Positions 12,959 to 23,482 of a DNA stretch of 25,894 bases are shown here, one piece after another; position 1 is the stretch's first letter; every line of letters starts with the position of its first letter. The position numbers and the translations under genes are program-made. The notes under the pieces are model-generated. The model worked only from the letters and a program-made list of their open reading frames with translations. It made no database searches and was not told the origin of the DNA. The stretch comes from CBDUMN01 sp965368335. Lineage in GTDB: Bacteria; Pseudomonadota; Alphaproteobacteria; Rhodospirillales; JAPHRK01. The DNA is taken from positions 1 to 25,894 of the forward strand of contig CBDUMN010000048.1 of assembly GCA_965368335.1 (NCBI GenBank). Reading direction: 5' to 3'.

Positions 12959-13432
12959 TTAAATATAATCGACCTTGAGGATTTCGTAGCTCTTGGTGCC
13001 GCCGGGCGAGGTCACTTCCACAGAGTCGCCAAGCGTTTTGCCGATGAGGGCGCGCGCCAGCGGCGAGGTAATCGAAATGCTGCCCTTGGCCAGATCAGAC
13101 TCATGACTACCGGCGATCTGATAGGTGCTTTCTTCGTCGGTATCTTCATCGACAATCATAATAGTAGCACCGAAACGGATGATGTCGCCCGACAGGGTCG
13201 AGGGATCGATCACCTCGGCTTTGGAGAGCACGTCTTCCAATTCGCTGATACGGCCTTCGATAAAGCTCTGGCGCTCCCGCGCGGCATGATATTCGGCGTT
13301 TTCCGACAGGTCGCCGTGTTCGCGCGCTACCGCAATGGCGTTGATCACCGCCGGCCGGTCTTCGCTCTTGAGCTTCTTCAATTCTGCATCAAGGCTTTCG
13401 TAGCCTTGTTTGGTCATCGGTATTCTTTGCAT
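12959..13432 (-). CDS. greA: Transcription elongation factor GreA
   Basis: This 157-residue GreA enters the RNA polymerase secondary channel and stimulates cleavage of backtracked RNA. The N-terminal coiled coil includes the catalytic acidic tip region (GDLSENAEYHAARERQ, about residues 40-55). The C-terminal FKBP-like domain ends with SPGGTKSYEILKVDYI. ATG 13432 gives MQRIPMTKQGYE, the usual alphaproteobacterial N-terminus and length; the open frame to 13519 would add 29 residues running through a structured intergenic element and is rejected. It lies downstream of carB on the same strand, 137 bp away, with a hairpin/pseudoknot-like element between them. Confidence 0.96.
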   Translation of the reverse strand: MQRIPMTKQGYESLDAELKKLKSEDRPAVINAIAVAREHGDLSENAEYHAARERQSFIEGRISELEDVLSKAEVIDPSTLSGDIIRFGATIMIVDEDTDEESTYQIAGSHESDLAKGSISITSPLARALIGKTLGDSVEVTSPGGTKSYEILKVDYI

Positions 13433-13469
13433 GGCCTGACGCCCGTTCTGATATCCGTTGAAAACAACA

Positions 13470-13508
13470 AAAAGACCCCCACAGCCCTTTAGGTCTTCAA
13501 GGGCTGTG
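13470..13508 (-). terminator. Hairpin with pseudoknot potential between carB and greA
   Basis: The minus-strand RNA has a 10-bp stem CACAGCCCTT/AAGGGCTGTG whose 9-base loop contains AAGACC. Immediately downstream is GGTCTT, able to pair with that loop, then TTTGTTGTTTT. It can act as carB terminator, or as an H-type pseudoknot/attenuator ahead of greA. Confidence 0.6.
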
Positions 13509-13569
13509 AACGTCATCAAATTCTTACTAATCCCCTCGCCCGAGAGGTCGCTTAAACCTTAGAACCGAT

Positions 13570-16824
<3,255 letters not shown>

Positions 16825-16896
16825 GACCTTTTAGACCCTAACCTTTTTTCAATTCAGTGTTTCAGTCCGAACCCGGATCAACCCGCACCGCCGGAC

Positions 16897-17023
16897 TGGA
16901 TTCCGGGTTCTCCTGCGGAGCCCCGGAATGACAACCATTTAAAACCCGTCTCTACCTTCGCCGTTCTGGCCCCGGCCCTCTCTCACCGTCATTCCGGGGC
17001 CGCAAAGCGGAACCCGGAATCCA
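16897..17023. repeat. Pair of inverted palindromic repeats, GGATTCCGGGTT...CCCCGGAATGAC type
   Basis: Two 36-bp units, 16897-16932 and 16988-17023, are inverted copies of each other and each is itself a partial palindrome (ATTCCGGG against CCCGGAAT). This resembles the extragenic GTCATTCCGGGG...CCCGGAATCCA palindromes common between alphaproteobacterial genes. Together they could form a long hairpin between the hypothetical gene and carB. Confidence 0.75.
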
Positions 17024-17032
17024 GGCTGAAGA

Positions 17033-17716
17033 CTATTTGAACAGCTTTTGAACCGCTTCGATTGCTGTGGCAACCTGTTCTGTCGCTACACCAATACCTG
17101 CAAGATAAAGCAGAGTTTTCATAAGCACCGTGTTGACGGCGTTTACGGAAGCTCTGCCCGCTTCCAAAAGTCTCTTGCCCGCCGAAAGCTCGGCTAGCCG
17201 CTGTTCTTTGTCTTCAGGATCGCGATTGCCATATTCGTTGTCGCCCCTAACTGTTTCAATGACTGTCTCAACGGCTTCAAGCGCCCTCTTGTAGCCTGAG
17301 CCATTGTGATCAAGTGTTACAGTCCTATTGGCTGCTGGAACAATATCTGTATTGAAAGTTTGATAAAGCTCTTCAATTTCCTCCTCAAATTCGTTGCAGT
17401 AGATTGCAAATGATTCAAGTACATGGCTTTTGTTTCTGATTAGATGTGCAAGACCTTTGATTGAAATGCTGAATTCAGACGCCAAAAATTGATGCGGATG
17501 CTGATCGTCAATCAATAAAATTAGACCATTCTCAATTGCCTTTTTTGCGCCTTCTTCAACCCTTTTTTCTCTTGTCCAGTTGACTGCCATATCGACATCA
17601 ACAAGATCAAAATGTAAGGCTCTTGGGCGTTGGTGATTGCGTAAAGCCAGATATCCAACGACAAGGTTTAAAGTGTCTTCGACGGTTGCTTCTATCCAAT
17701 CGTCGGGCTTAGTCAT
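17033..17716 (-). CDS. Hypothetical protein inserted between carA and carB
   Basis: This is a 227-residue protein that I cannot place in a named family. Its N-terminal half is mixed alpha/beta: MTKPDDWIEATVEDTLNLVV, then a charged helix at REKRVEEGAKKAIENG, a hydrophobic LILLIDD strand and FLASEFSISIKGLAHL. The C-terminal ~95 residues begin at ANRTVTLDHNGSGYKRALEAVETV, continue through VRGDNEYGNRDPEDKEQRLAELSAGKRLLEAG, and end in a hydrophobic helix (VLMKTLLYLAGIGVATEQV). I recall similar C-termini in assorted uncharacterised alphaproteobacterial proteins with different N-termini; that is memory, not a search. ATG 17716 follows the carA stop by 4 bases, so translation could be coupled to carA. 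The sequence is visibly AT-richer than carA and carB, pointing to acquisition. Confidence 0.75.
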   Translation of the reverse strand: MTKPDDWIEATVEDTLNLVVGYLALRNHQRPRALHFDLVDVDMAVNWTREKRVEEGAKKAIENGLILLIDDQHPHQFLASEFSISIKGLAHLIRNKSHVLESFAIYCNEFEEEIEELYQTFNTDIVPAANRTVTLDHNGSGYKRALEAVETVIETVRGDNEYGNRDPEDKEQRLAELSAGKRLLEAGRASVNAVNTVLMKTLLYLAGIGVATEQVATAIEAVQKLFK

Positions 17717-17720
17717 CCGC

Positions 17721-18914
17721 TTACTTCCCGGCGTGCTCGGCGATGAGGTCTACGAAACGGTGGAACAGGTAGTGGCTGTCCTGTGGGCCCGGTGAGGCTT
17801 CCGGGTGGTATTGGACGGAGAACACCGGCTTGTCTTTTAGGCGGATGCCTTCGACCGTGCCGTCGAACAGGGAGACATGGGTCTCTTCCACATTGTCGGG
17901 CAGGCTGTCGCGGTCGACGACGAAGCCGTGGTTCTGGCTGGTGATCTCGACCTTGCCGGTGGTCAGGTCCTTAACCGGCTGGTTGCCGCCCCGGTGGCCG
18001 ATATCCATCTTGTAGGTCTTGGCACCCATGGCGATGGAGAGCATCTGGTGGCCCAGGCAAATGCCGAATACCGGCTTGCCCGCATCGACGATCTTGCGAA
18101 TTTCCGGCCCGGCGTATTCGCCGGTGGCCGCCGGGTCGCCAGGGCCGTTGGACAGGAAAACGCCATCGGGATTGTAGGCCAGCACCTCTTCGGCCTTAGC
18201 CGAGGCCGGGACCACGGTAACCTTACAGCCCGCAGAAGCGAGGCAGCGCAGGATATTGTGCTTGGCCCCGAAATCCATGGCGACGACGTGATATTTGGCT
18301 TCGGGCTTTTCGTCGAAGCCTGCCTCGATGGTCCAGGTGCCCGCCGTCCATTCGTAAGGCTCTTTGCAGGTCACTTCCTTGGCGAGGTCCATGCCTTCCA
18401 GGCTCGGTGAGGCCTTAGCCATCATGGTCAGCGCTTCGATGTCGATCTTGTCTTCTTCCGAGTAGATAACCACCCCGTTGGGCGCGCCGCCATCGCGGAT
18501 GCGCCGGGTCAGTTGCCGGGTGTCGATGTCGGTCAACGCCACAAGGTTCCGCTCGATCAACCATTTATTCAGGTGTTCGGCGGCCCGCCAGTTGGCCGGG
18601 TCGGTGATGTCGGCGCGCAGGATGCAGCCTCGCGCCGCCTGGCCGGTGGTTTCTTTGTCTTCGTCGTTGACGCCGACATTGCCGATGTGGGGGAAAGTGA
18701 AAGTGATGATTTGTCCGGCGTAGGAGGGGTCGGTGAGGATTTCCTGATAGCCGGTGAGCGAGGTGTTGAAGCAGATTTCTCCGATGGCGATGCCCTGGAT
18801 ACCGGCCCCCTTGCCCCAATAGACCGAGCCGTCGTCGAGAACCAGGGCGGCGTTTGCGCCGGGGGGACGGGCTCCGCTGGGTGTGGGAGCAATGGGGGAG
18901 GCGGAGTCAGTCAT
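17721..18914 (-). CDS. carA: Carbamoyl-phosphate synthase small (glutaminase) subunit
   Basis: This 397-residue CarA hydrolyses glutamine and channels ammonia to CarB. The N-terminal CPSase small-chain domain (about 20-155, ALVLDDGSVYWGKG onward, with FNTSLTGYQE) is followed by a class I glutamine amidotransferase domain. That domain has LSNGPGDP, the nucleophile Cys286 in FGICLGHQ, and the His370/Glu372 pair in YHPEASPGP. ATG 18914 gives a Pro-rich 20-residue lead before the conserved domain, usual for alphaproteobacteria. A TATAGT sequence (18970-18975, minus strand) and a GAAGGGG/CCCCTTC hairpin (18991-19014) lie in the 5' region and may take part in its expression. The next gene on the strand is the unknown insert, not carB. 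Confidence 0.97.
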   Translation of the reverse strand: MTDSASPIAPTPSGARPPGANAALVLDDGSVYWGKGAGIQGIAIGEICFNTSLTGYQEILTDPSYAGQIITFTFPHIGNVGVNDEDKETTGQAARGCILRADITDPANWRAAEHLNKWLIERNLVALTDIDTRQLTRRIRDGGAPNGVVIYSEEDKIDIEALTMMAKASPSLEGMDLAKEVTCKEPYEWTAGTWTIEAGFDEKPEAKYHVVAMDFGAKHNILRCLASAGCKVTVVPASAKAEEVLAYNPDGVFLSNGPGDPAATGEYAGPEIRKIVDAGKPVFGICLGHQMLSIAMGAKTYKMDIGHRGGNQPVKDLTTGKVEITSQNHGFVVDRDSLPDNVEETHVSLFDGTVEGIRLKDKPVFSVQYHPEASPGPQDSHYLFHRFVDLIAEHAGK

Positions 18915-19284
18915 GGCGAGGCCTTCGCAATTAAAATTTTAAACGCACGCGCGCCAAACAGCGTCCGACACTATAGAGTGGGCGGCATCAGAAGGGGAGT
19001 CGCTTTGCCCCTTCGGTTCCAGGCTATCGGAGCACGCGCTGGGCGGCGCGTAAATTGCGGGGGTTAATAAGCAAAACCGCCAGCCTCGTCAAGCAGAGAA
19101 TCGAATTAATTTTTTTGTTTAAAATCAATGACTTAAAAAATGCTGAAAGGTTGATTTTCAGGGCTGTTTCCTGTAGTCTCACCGCCTTTCAGAATCTGGA
19201 TCGGCTGGGGCGGAAAATAAAGGATCGATTCAGGGGAAATTCGAGTAATTGAATTTCACGGTATCAATACCGGGGGACATAAAC
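18915..19284. promoter_or_regulatory. Divergent promoter region between carA and yqeY (370 bp)
   Basis: No gene is seen. Toward carA the minus strand has a possible -10 TATAGT (18970-18975) and a 7-bp hairpin at 18991-19014 with no U-run. The stretch 19100-19150 is strongly AT-rich and likely holds the yqeY promoter. A TTGTT-TAAA-ATCAA at 19115-19128 is one base off the FNR consensus. Confidence 0.45.
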
Positions 19285-19740
19285 GTGTTACGCAACCGAT
19301 TGAACGATACTCTCAAAGAGGCCATGAAAGCCAAGAGAGATCGGGAAGTGCAGACGATTCGCCTCATTCTCGCGGCCTTAAAAGACCGGGATATTGCTGC
19401 GCGTGGTGATGGAAATGCGGAAGGCATTGGCGAAGACGCCATCCTCTCGTTGCTCCAGTCCATGGTCAAGCAACGCCGGGAAAGCATCGCTCTTTATGAA
19501 AAGGGTGGCCGCCTGGAACTGGCCCAGCAGGAAGCCGAGGAAATCGAGATCATCGAGAACTTCCTGCCCAAGCAGATGGACGAAGGTGAAGTCGAGGCGG
19601 CGATTGCCGAAGTGCTCGAAGAAACCGGAGCCCAAACCATCAAGGACATGGGCAAGGTCATGGCGGCCCTGCGCGAGAAATACGCCGGACGCATGGATTT
19701 CGGCAAAGCCAGCGGCAAGATCAAAGCCAAGTTGTGTTAG
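19285..19740 (+). CDS. yqeY: GatB/YqeY domain-containing protein
   Basis: This 151-residue YqeY family protein resembles the C-terminal tRNA-interacting domains of the GatB amidotransferase subunit. It starts LRNRLNDTLKEAMKAKRDREVQTIRLILAALKD, has the family's ENFLPKQM segment near the middle, and ends DFGKASGKIKAKL. Its exact role is unproven; it is taken to interact with tRNA or the amidotransferase system. GTG 19285 is preferred, with GGGGGA 8 bases upstream; an in-frame TTG at 19249 would add twelve unrelated residues. In many alphaproteobacteria yqeY sits just before dnaG and rpoD. Here a transporter pair and a glycosyltransferase have been inserted between them (19900-23355). Confidence 0.9.
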   Translation: MLRNRLNDTLKEAMKAKRDREVQTIRLILAALKDRDIAARGDGNAEGIGEDAILSLLQSMVKQRRESIALYEKGGRLELAQQEAEEIEIIENFLPKQMDEGEVEAAIAEVLEETGAQTIKDMGKVMAALREKYAGRMDFGKASGKIKAKLC

Positions 19741-19796
19741 GGTAAAAACTAGCGTTGGGCTGCAGCCAGAGGGCTGGAGAAACTCTACTGTTTTTT

Positions 19797-19880
19797 CGTC
19801 ATGCGCGGGCTTGTCCCGCGTATCCACGATTTTTCCTTAACGGTAGGAAGTCGTGGATACCCGCGTTCGTGGGCATGACG
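19797..19880. repeat. Inverted palindromic repeat between yqeY and the transporter gene
   Basis: The arms 19797-19829 and 19851-19880 are near-inverted copies (CGTCATG...CCGCGTATCCACGA and TCGTGGATACCCGCG...CATGACG). They form a long hairpin between two convergent genes. It is the same general class of extragenic palindrome as at 16897-17023, with different sequence. It may also terminate both transcripts. Confidence 0.7.
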
Positions 19881-19899
19881 GGTTTTCTATATCGTTTCC

Positions 19900-21249
19900 C
19901 TACATAAAATATCTCACATACATATAGCCATGGGCGATGGCGACGCTGAGCAGCATGACCGGGATGCCGATCATGGCGAAGCGGGCGAAGGTGATGGGAT
20001 GTCCGGCCCGGTCGGCCATGCCGGCGACCATGACGTTGGCCGCCGCGCCGATCAGTGAGCCGTTGCCGCCCAGGCACGCGCCGAGCGCCAAGGCCCACCA
20101 GACGGGCTCCAGAGCCTCAGGCCCGCCGATACTGGCTTCCATGGACTCGACAAGGGGGATCATGGTGGCGACGAAGGGAATGTTGTCTACCGCCGCCGAG
20201 ACGATGGCGGCGATCCACAGGGTCGAGAAAGCCGTGGCCGCCGGGTCTCCGCCGGTGGCTTCCATCAAGGCGCTGCCGAGCAGGGTGAGCAGACCCGCGT
20301 GTTCGACCGCACCGACAATGACGAACAGCCCCATGAAGAAGAATAAGGCGTCCCATTCCACATCGGCGAAGGCGTGGTGGACCTGTTCCGACTGGATGTC
20401 GTGGGCCTTACCCAAAATAGTCACCAGCAACAGGACGGCTCCGCCCAGCATGGCGACCGTTCCAGGCTTGATGTGGTAATGCTCGCCAATGATGAACCCG
20501 GCGATCACCAGGCCGAGGACGGTCAGGGAGCGGATCATCTGGGGCTTGTCGGTGATGCTGTCAACTTCGCGGAAGTTCATTACCCGGTCGCGTAACGCCT
20601 GTGGGGCGACGAGGCTTTTTCCCCAGACCAAATGGAAAATAACGACCGAGACGATGAGGATGATCAGCGCCACCGGCCCCATGTTGGTGAGAAACGCCAT
20701 GAAGCTCAAACCCGTTGCTGAGCCAATGAGGATATTGGGTGGGTCGCCGATCAGAGTGGCCGTGCCGCCGATGTTGGAGGCGAGGATTTGCGAGAGCAGG
20801 AAGGGGTAGGGCGAGACCTTGAGCTTATCGACGATCAGCAGCGCGATGGGCACCACCAAAAGCACCGTTGTAAGGTTGTCGAGAAAGGCTGAAAAAACTG
20901 CCGTAACGACGGCCAGTACGACCAGTATCCACTTGGGATCGGCCTTGACCTTCTTGGCCGCCCAGATGGCGACAAACTCGAAAACGCCAGTGCCGCGGGT
21001 TACCGAAACAATGATCATCATGCCGGTCAGCAGGGCGATGGTGTTGAAGTCGATCCCGGCGAAAGCCTGATCCTGATTGAGCAGGCCCGATACCACGACC
21101 AAACCCGCGCCGGTCAGAGCGATCACCGTGCGATGCACCTTCTCGCTGATCAGGACTGCATAGGTGACGAGCAGGATGCCGGTCGAGAGCCAGAGCGGAT
21201 CGAGCCCGAAAACGACGCTATGGGCGGCGGCCGTTTCCGGGGATGTCAC
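19900..21249 (-). CDS. ArsB/NhaD-type ion transporter (IT superfamily)
   Basis: This is a 449-residue polytopic membrane protein with about 11-12 hydrophobic helices. It carries the ArsB/NhaD/P-protein signatures: AFLDNLTTVLLVVPIAL in the first half, GGTATLIGDPPNILIG (the GDPPN motif), and the repeat-symmetrical AAVDNIPFVATMIPLV and GACLGGNGSLIGAAANV in the second half. Members exchange Na+/H+ or carry arsenite or anions; the substrate cannot be told here. GTG 21249 is chosen because it overlaps the upstream CBS gene's stop as GTGA and has GGAGGA six bases upstream, clear translational coupling. A longer TTG start at 21285 is less likely. Coupling to a CBS-domain protein suggests gating by nucleotide or ionic conditions. 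Confidence 0.88.
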   Translation of the reverse strand: MTSPETAAAHSVVFGLDPLWLSTGILLVTYAVLISEKVHRTVIALTGAGLVVVSGLLNQDQAFAGIDFNTIALLTGMMIIVSVTRGTGVFEFVAIWAAKKVKADPKWILVVLAVVTAVFSAFLDNLTTVLLVVPIALLIVDKLKVSPYPFLLSQILASNIGGTATLIGDPPNILIGSATGLSFMAFLTNMGPVALIILIVSVVIFHLVWGKSLVAPQALRDRVMNFREVDSITDKPQMIRSLTVLGLVIAGFIIGEHYHIKPGTVAMLGGAVLLLVTILGKAHDIQSEQVHHAFADVEWDALFFFMGLFVIVGAVEHAGLLTLLGSALMEATGGDPAATAFSTLWIAAIVSAAVDNIPFVATMIPLVESMEASIGGPEALEPVWWALALGACLGGNGSLIGAAANVMVAGMADRAGHPITFARFAMIGIPVMLLSVAIAHGYMYVRYFM

Positions 21250-21716
21250 GGCGCGTCCTCCGGTCCGCCTTCTTCCTGTAGCCAATGGAGCAATGAGAAA
21301 AACGAAATAGCGCCGACCAACTTGCCGTCGTCATCGACAACCGGGACAACGAACTGCTTGCCGCAAATCAACATCAAGGCGTCGATCAGTGGCGTCTCCG
21401 GCGACACGGTTTGCGCATTTTTGTCGATCAGGTCCCCTACAGTTTTGCCGCGCAGCTCGTCAAGCCGTTCTCGGTATTCTTCTTTGCTTTCGTGGATGAA
21501 CCGGGCGACCTTGGCGTCGCGCATTTGATGAACCGAAGGCGGCAGCATAAAATGAACGAAACGGTCGCCGCTGATCATCCCGACAAACCGTTCGTTGCGG
21601 TCAACCACCGGAACGAGGCCGGAGCGCTTTTCTTTCATGAAGTCGATGACGTTTCCGGCCGGCTCGTCAGCATAGAGCGGCACCGCCGTGGGCCCCATAA
21701 CGGTCTTGCATTCCAT
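21246..21716 (-). CDS. CBS-domain-pair protein, partner of the transporter
   Basis: This is a 156-codon small protein (about 156 residues) with two CBS motifs. The first is around residues 6-60 (VMGPTAVPLYADEPAGNVIDFMKEK then GLVPVVDRNERFVGMISGDR), the second around 90-145 (VGDLIDKNAQTVSPETPLIDALMLIC then FVVPVVDDDGKLVGAISFFSLL). CBS pairs bind adenine nucleotides and commonly regulate transporters. ATG 21716 has a strong GGGAGGA ribosome binding site. Its stop overlaps the transporter's GTG start by 4 bases. A TATAAT at 21778-21783 (minus strand) in an AT-rich stretch is a likely -10. The protein has no membrane segment, so it is presumably a cytoplasmic regulatory subunit. Confidence 0.88.
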   Translation of the reverse strand: MECKTVMGPTAVPLYADEPAGNVIDFMKEKRSGLVPVVDRNERFVGMISGDRFVHFMLPPSVHQMRDAKVARFIHESKEEYRERLDELRGKTVGDLIDKNAQTVSPETPLIDALMLICGKQFVVPVVDDDGKLVGAISFFSLLHWLQEEGGPEDAP

Positions 21717-21939
21717 GGCATCCTCCCTTGTTCTACAAAGATGCTTTTGTCCCAAGTGGGAGGGGCGATAATACAAAATTATATTGTGTTATATGGAGCG
21801 TAAAGGCAAGAGGAACCCACACTCCGGCCGATAGGCTGTTTCTGTTCCAATGACCACGGTTCATCACCAAAAAGCAGTTGTTGCATGCTTTTCGGTAAGC
21901 GGTTAGATAGCAATCTCCTGCGGTGATAGAGGTCGGGTT

Positions 21940-23355
21940 ATGTCAATGGAGCAATCGATCAAACGCAATCAGTCGTGCCCCTGTGGAAGTGGCTTGAGGT
22001 ATAAGAAATGCTGCGGTTCAGCCGAAATGCTATTCAAGCCTATAGACCTTCTATATCCGCTAAATAACACTTTAGGGATAGAGCGCTGTGCCGATCTTCA
22101 AACGGCGTCTCCCTACGAGCGCGAAATCGTGGATTTGCTCCAAAAGGGAAATATACCACAGGCGTTGATCGCGCTTCGGGTGCTATTTGGCGATGATGAA
22201 AATAACCCGCGGCGACTCAATTTTCTCGGTTGGATTGCTTCTGCGGTTGGTCTTCCTGACATAGCCAGTGACATCTTTTCCAGATTACTGGAAAACTCTG
22301 AAAATTTCGATTTGCCCAGAAAAAACCTGGATGATCTAACACAGCAGAGACGTCAATTAGAAAGAGATTTTTCGCAAAGTGAAAGCCAGTTAAAATCCAC
22401 CTCATACCTTTATGTGAAGCCCTGGGGGTTTGGCTTTTGGTCAGACGTTTCATGCCTAATTTCTCAATTCTTGATTTGTGAGATAACAAACAGGCAGCCG
22501 GTTATCGAGTGGTTGTCCGGAAGCCTTTTTCGTAATGATGAAGACCAAAACTCATTCAATTGCTTTTTTGAGAATACGTATGCAGAGGGCTTGTTTAATT
22601 TTGCAGGCGTGGAGGGTGGAATTTGGCCGCCAAAGTGGACGATAGATAATATATACGAGACTGAAATAAATAAGTGGGATGGGCAATTTTCTCGAATGGC
22701 CGCGGTATTTTTTCTAGACCGAAAAGAGGAGGTTCTCGTTAGTGATTTTTATACGTATGTTCCTGATATTATTCCGTTTATTCCCAAAAACAGCCCCCTC
22801 TATGGCAAGACTGCAGACGAATTGATTTTGTTCATAGTAGAGAAATATCTGAAGCCGAAGCAGACTATAAAAGATAAGGTAAATCAGTTCATTGATGAAA
22901 AATTGAAGGGTGCCCCTTATATATCGGTGCACGCAAGGGGGTCAGATAAAATACAAGAAAGTAAAATATCCGACTCTATTAATGATGAGAATATTTCCAT
23001 TGTAAAAGAGATGATGGATAGCCATCCAAGCCATAAGTTATTCTTGATGTCGGATGATGCTAGAATCATTAATTTATACGACCAGATGTTCGGTGGTCGA
23101 CTGGTCTATACAGACTCCCAAAGAGCAAGTAATGAAATTGGCGTTCACTACAACGAAGAATTAGATGGCGTTCAGCTAGGCGTTGAGGTCATGGTTGATG
23201 CCTACATTGCGGCATCTGGGGAGAAATTTGTCGGGAATGGCAAATCGAACGTCTCAATTATGGTCAGATATTTGAAAGATTGGGCGCTTGAAGACGTTTT
23301 CCTGACGGGGGGTAATTCTTTTTTGGAGCCAAATGGCTTTTTGTATAGGCGGTGA
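21940..23355 (+). CDS. SEC-C zinc motif fused to a GT23/NodZ-like fucosyltransferase domain
   Basis: This is a 471-residue protein of unusual architecture. Residues 13-26 form a SEC-C zinc motif (CPCGSGLRYKKCCG; Cys13, 15, 24, 25). Residues ~58-118 look like a short TPR-type helical repeat (LLQKGNIPQALIALRVLF, ASDIFSRLLE). From about 155 to the end it resembles GT23-type alpha-1,6-fucosyltransferases (NodZ/FUT8): VHARGSDK (330-337, the HxRxxDK donor site), FLMSDDARII (368-377) and GNGKSNVS (432-439). It may transfer fucose or a related sugar to a glycan or protein, such as flagellin or surface polysaccharide. ATG 21940 has AGAGG upstream. Base composition is much more AT-rich than neighbouring genes, and it splits the yqeY-dnaG neighbourhood, indicating transfer. 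No GDP-fucose synthesis gene is nearby. Confidence 0.78.
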   Translation: MSMEQSIKRNQSCPCGSGLRYKKCCGSAEMLFKPIDLLYPLNNTLGIERCADLQTASPYEREIVDLLQKGNIPQALIALRVLFGDDENNPRRLNFLGWIASAVGLPDIASDIFSRLLENSENFDLPRKNLDDLTQQRRQLERDFSQSESQLKSTSYLYVKPWGFGFWSDVSCLISQFLICEITNRQPVIEWLSGSLFRNDEDQNSFNCFFENTYAEGLFNFAGVEGGIWPPKWTIDNIYETEINKWDGQFSRMAAVFFLDRKEEVLVSDFYTYVPDIIPFIPKNSPLYGKTADELILFIVEKYLKPKQTIKDKVNQFIDEKLKGAPYISVHARGSDKIQESKISDSINDENISIVKEMMDSHPSHKLFLMSDDARIINLYDQMFGGRLVYTDSQRASNEIGVHYNEELDGVQLGVEVMVDAYIAASGEKFVGNGKSNVSIMVRYLKDWALEDVFLTGGNSFLEPNGFLYRR

Positions 23356-23482
23356 GCTCGGTGTAAGCTGCCTTGGCCTAAAGTATTGGCTTCTTCTCAA
23401 TGGTCTTTTCGCCACCGCTTGACTAATAATAGGCGTGGTATTTTTATGCCCTTGTTCCCTTGCCACAAGGACCGTCTCACCC

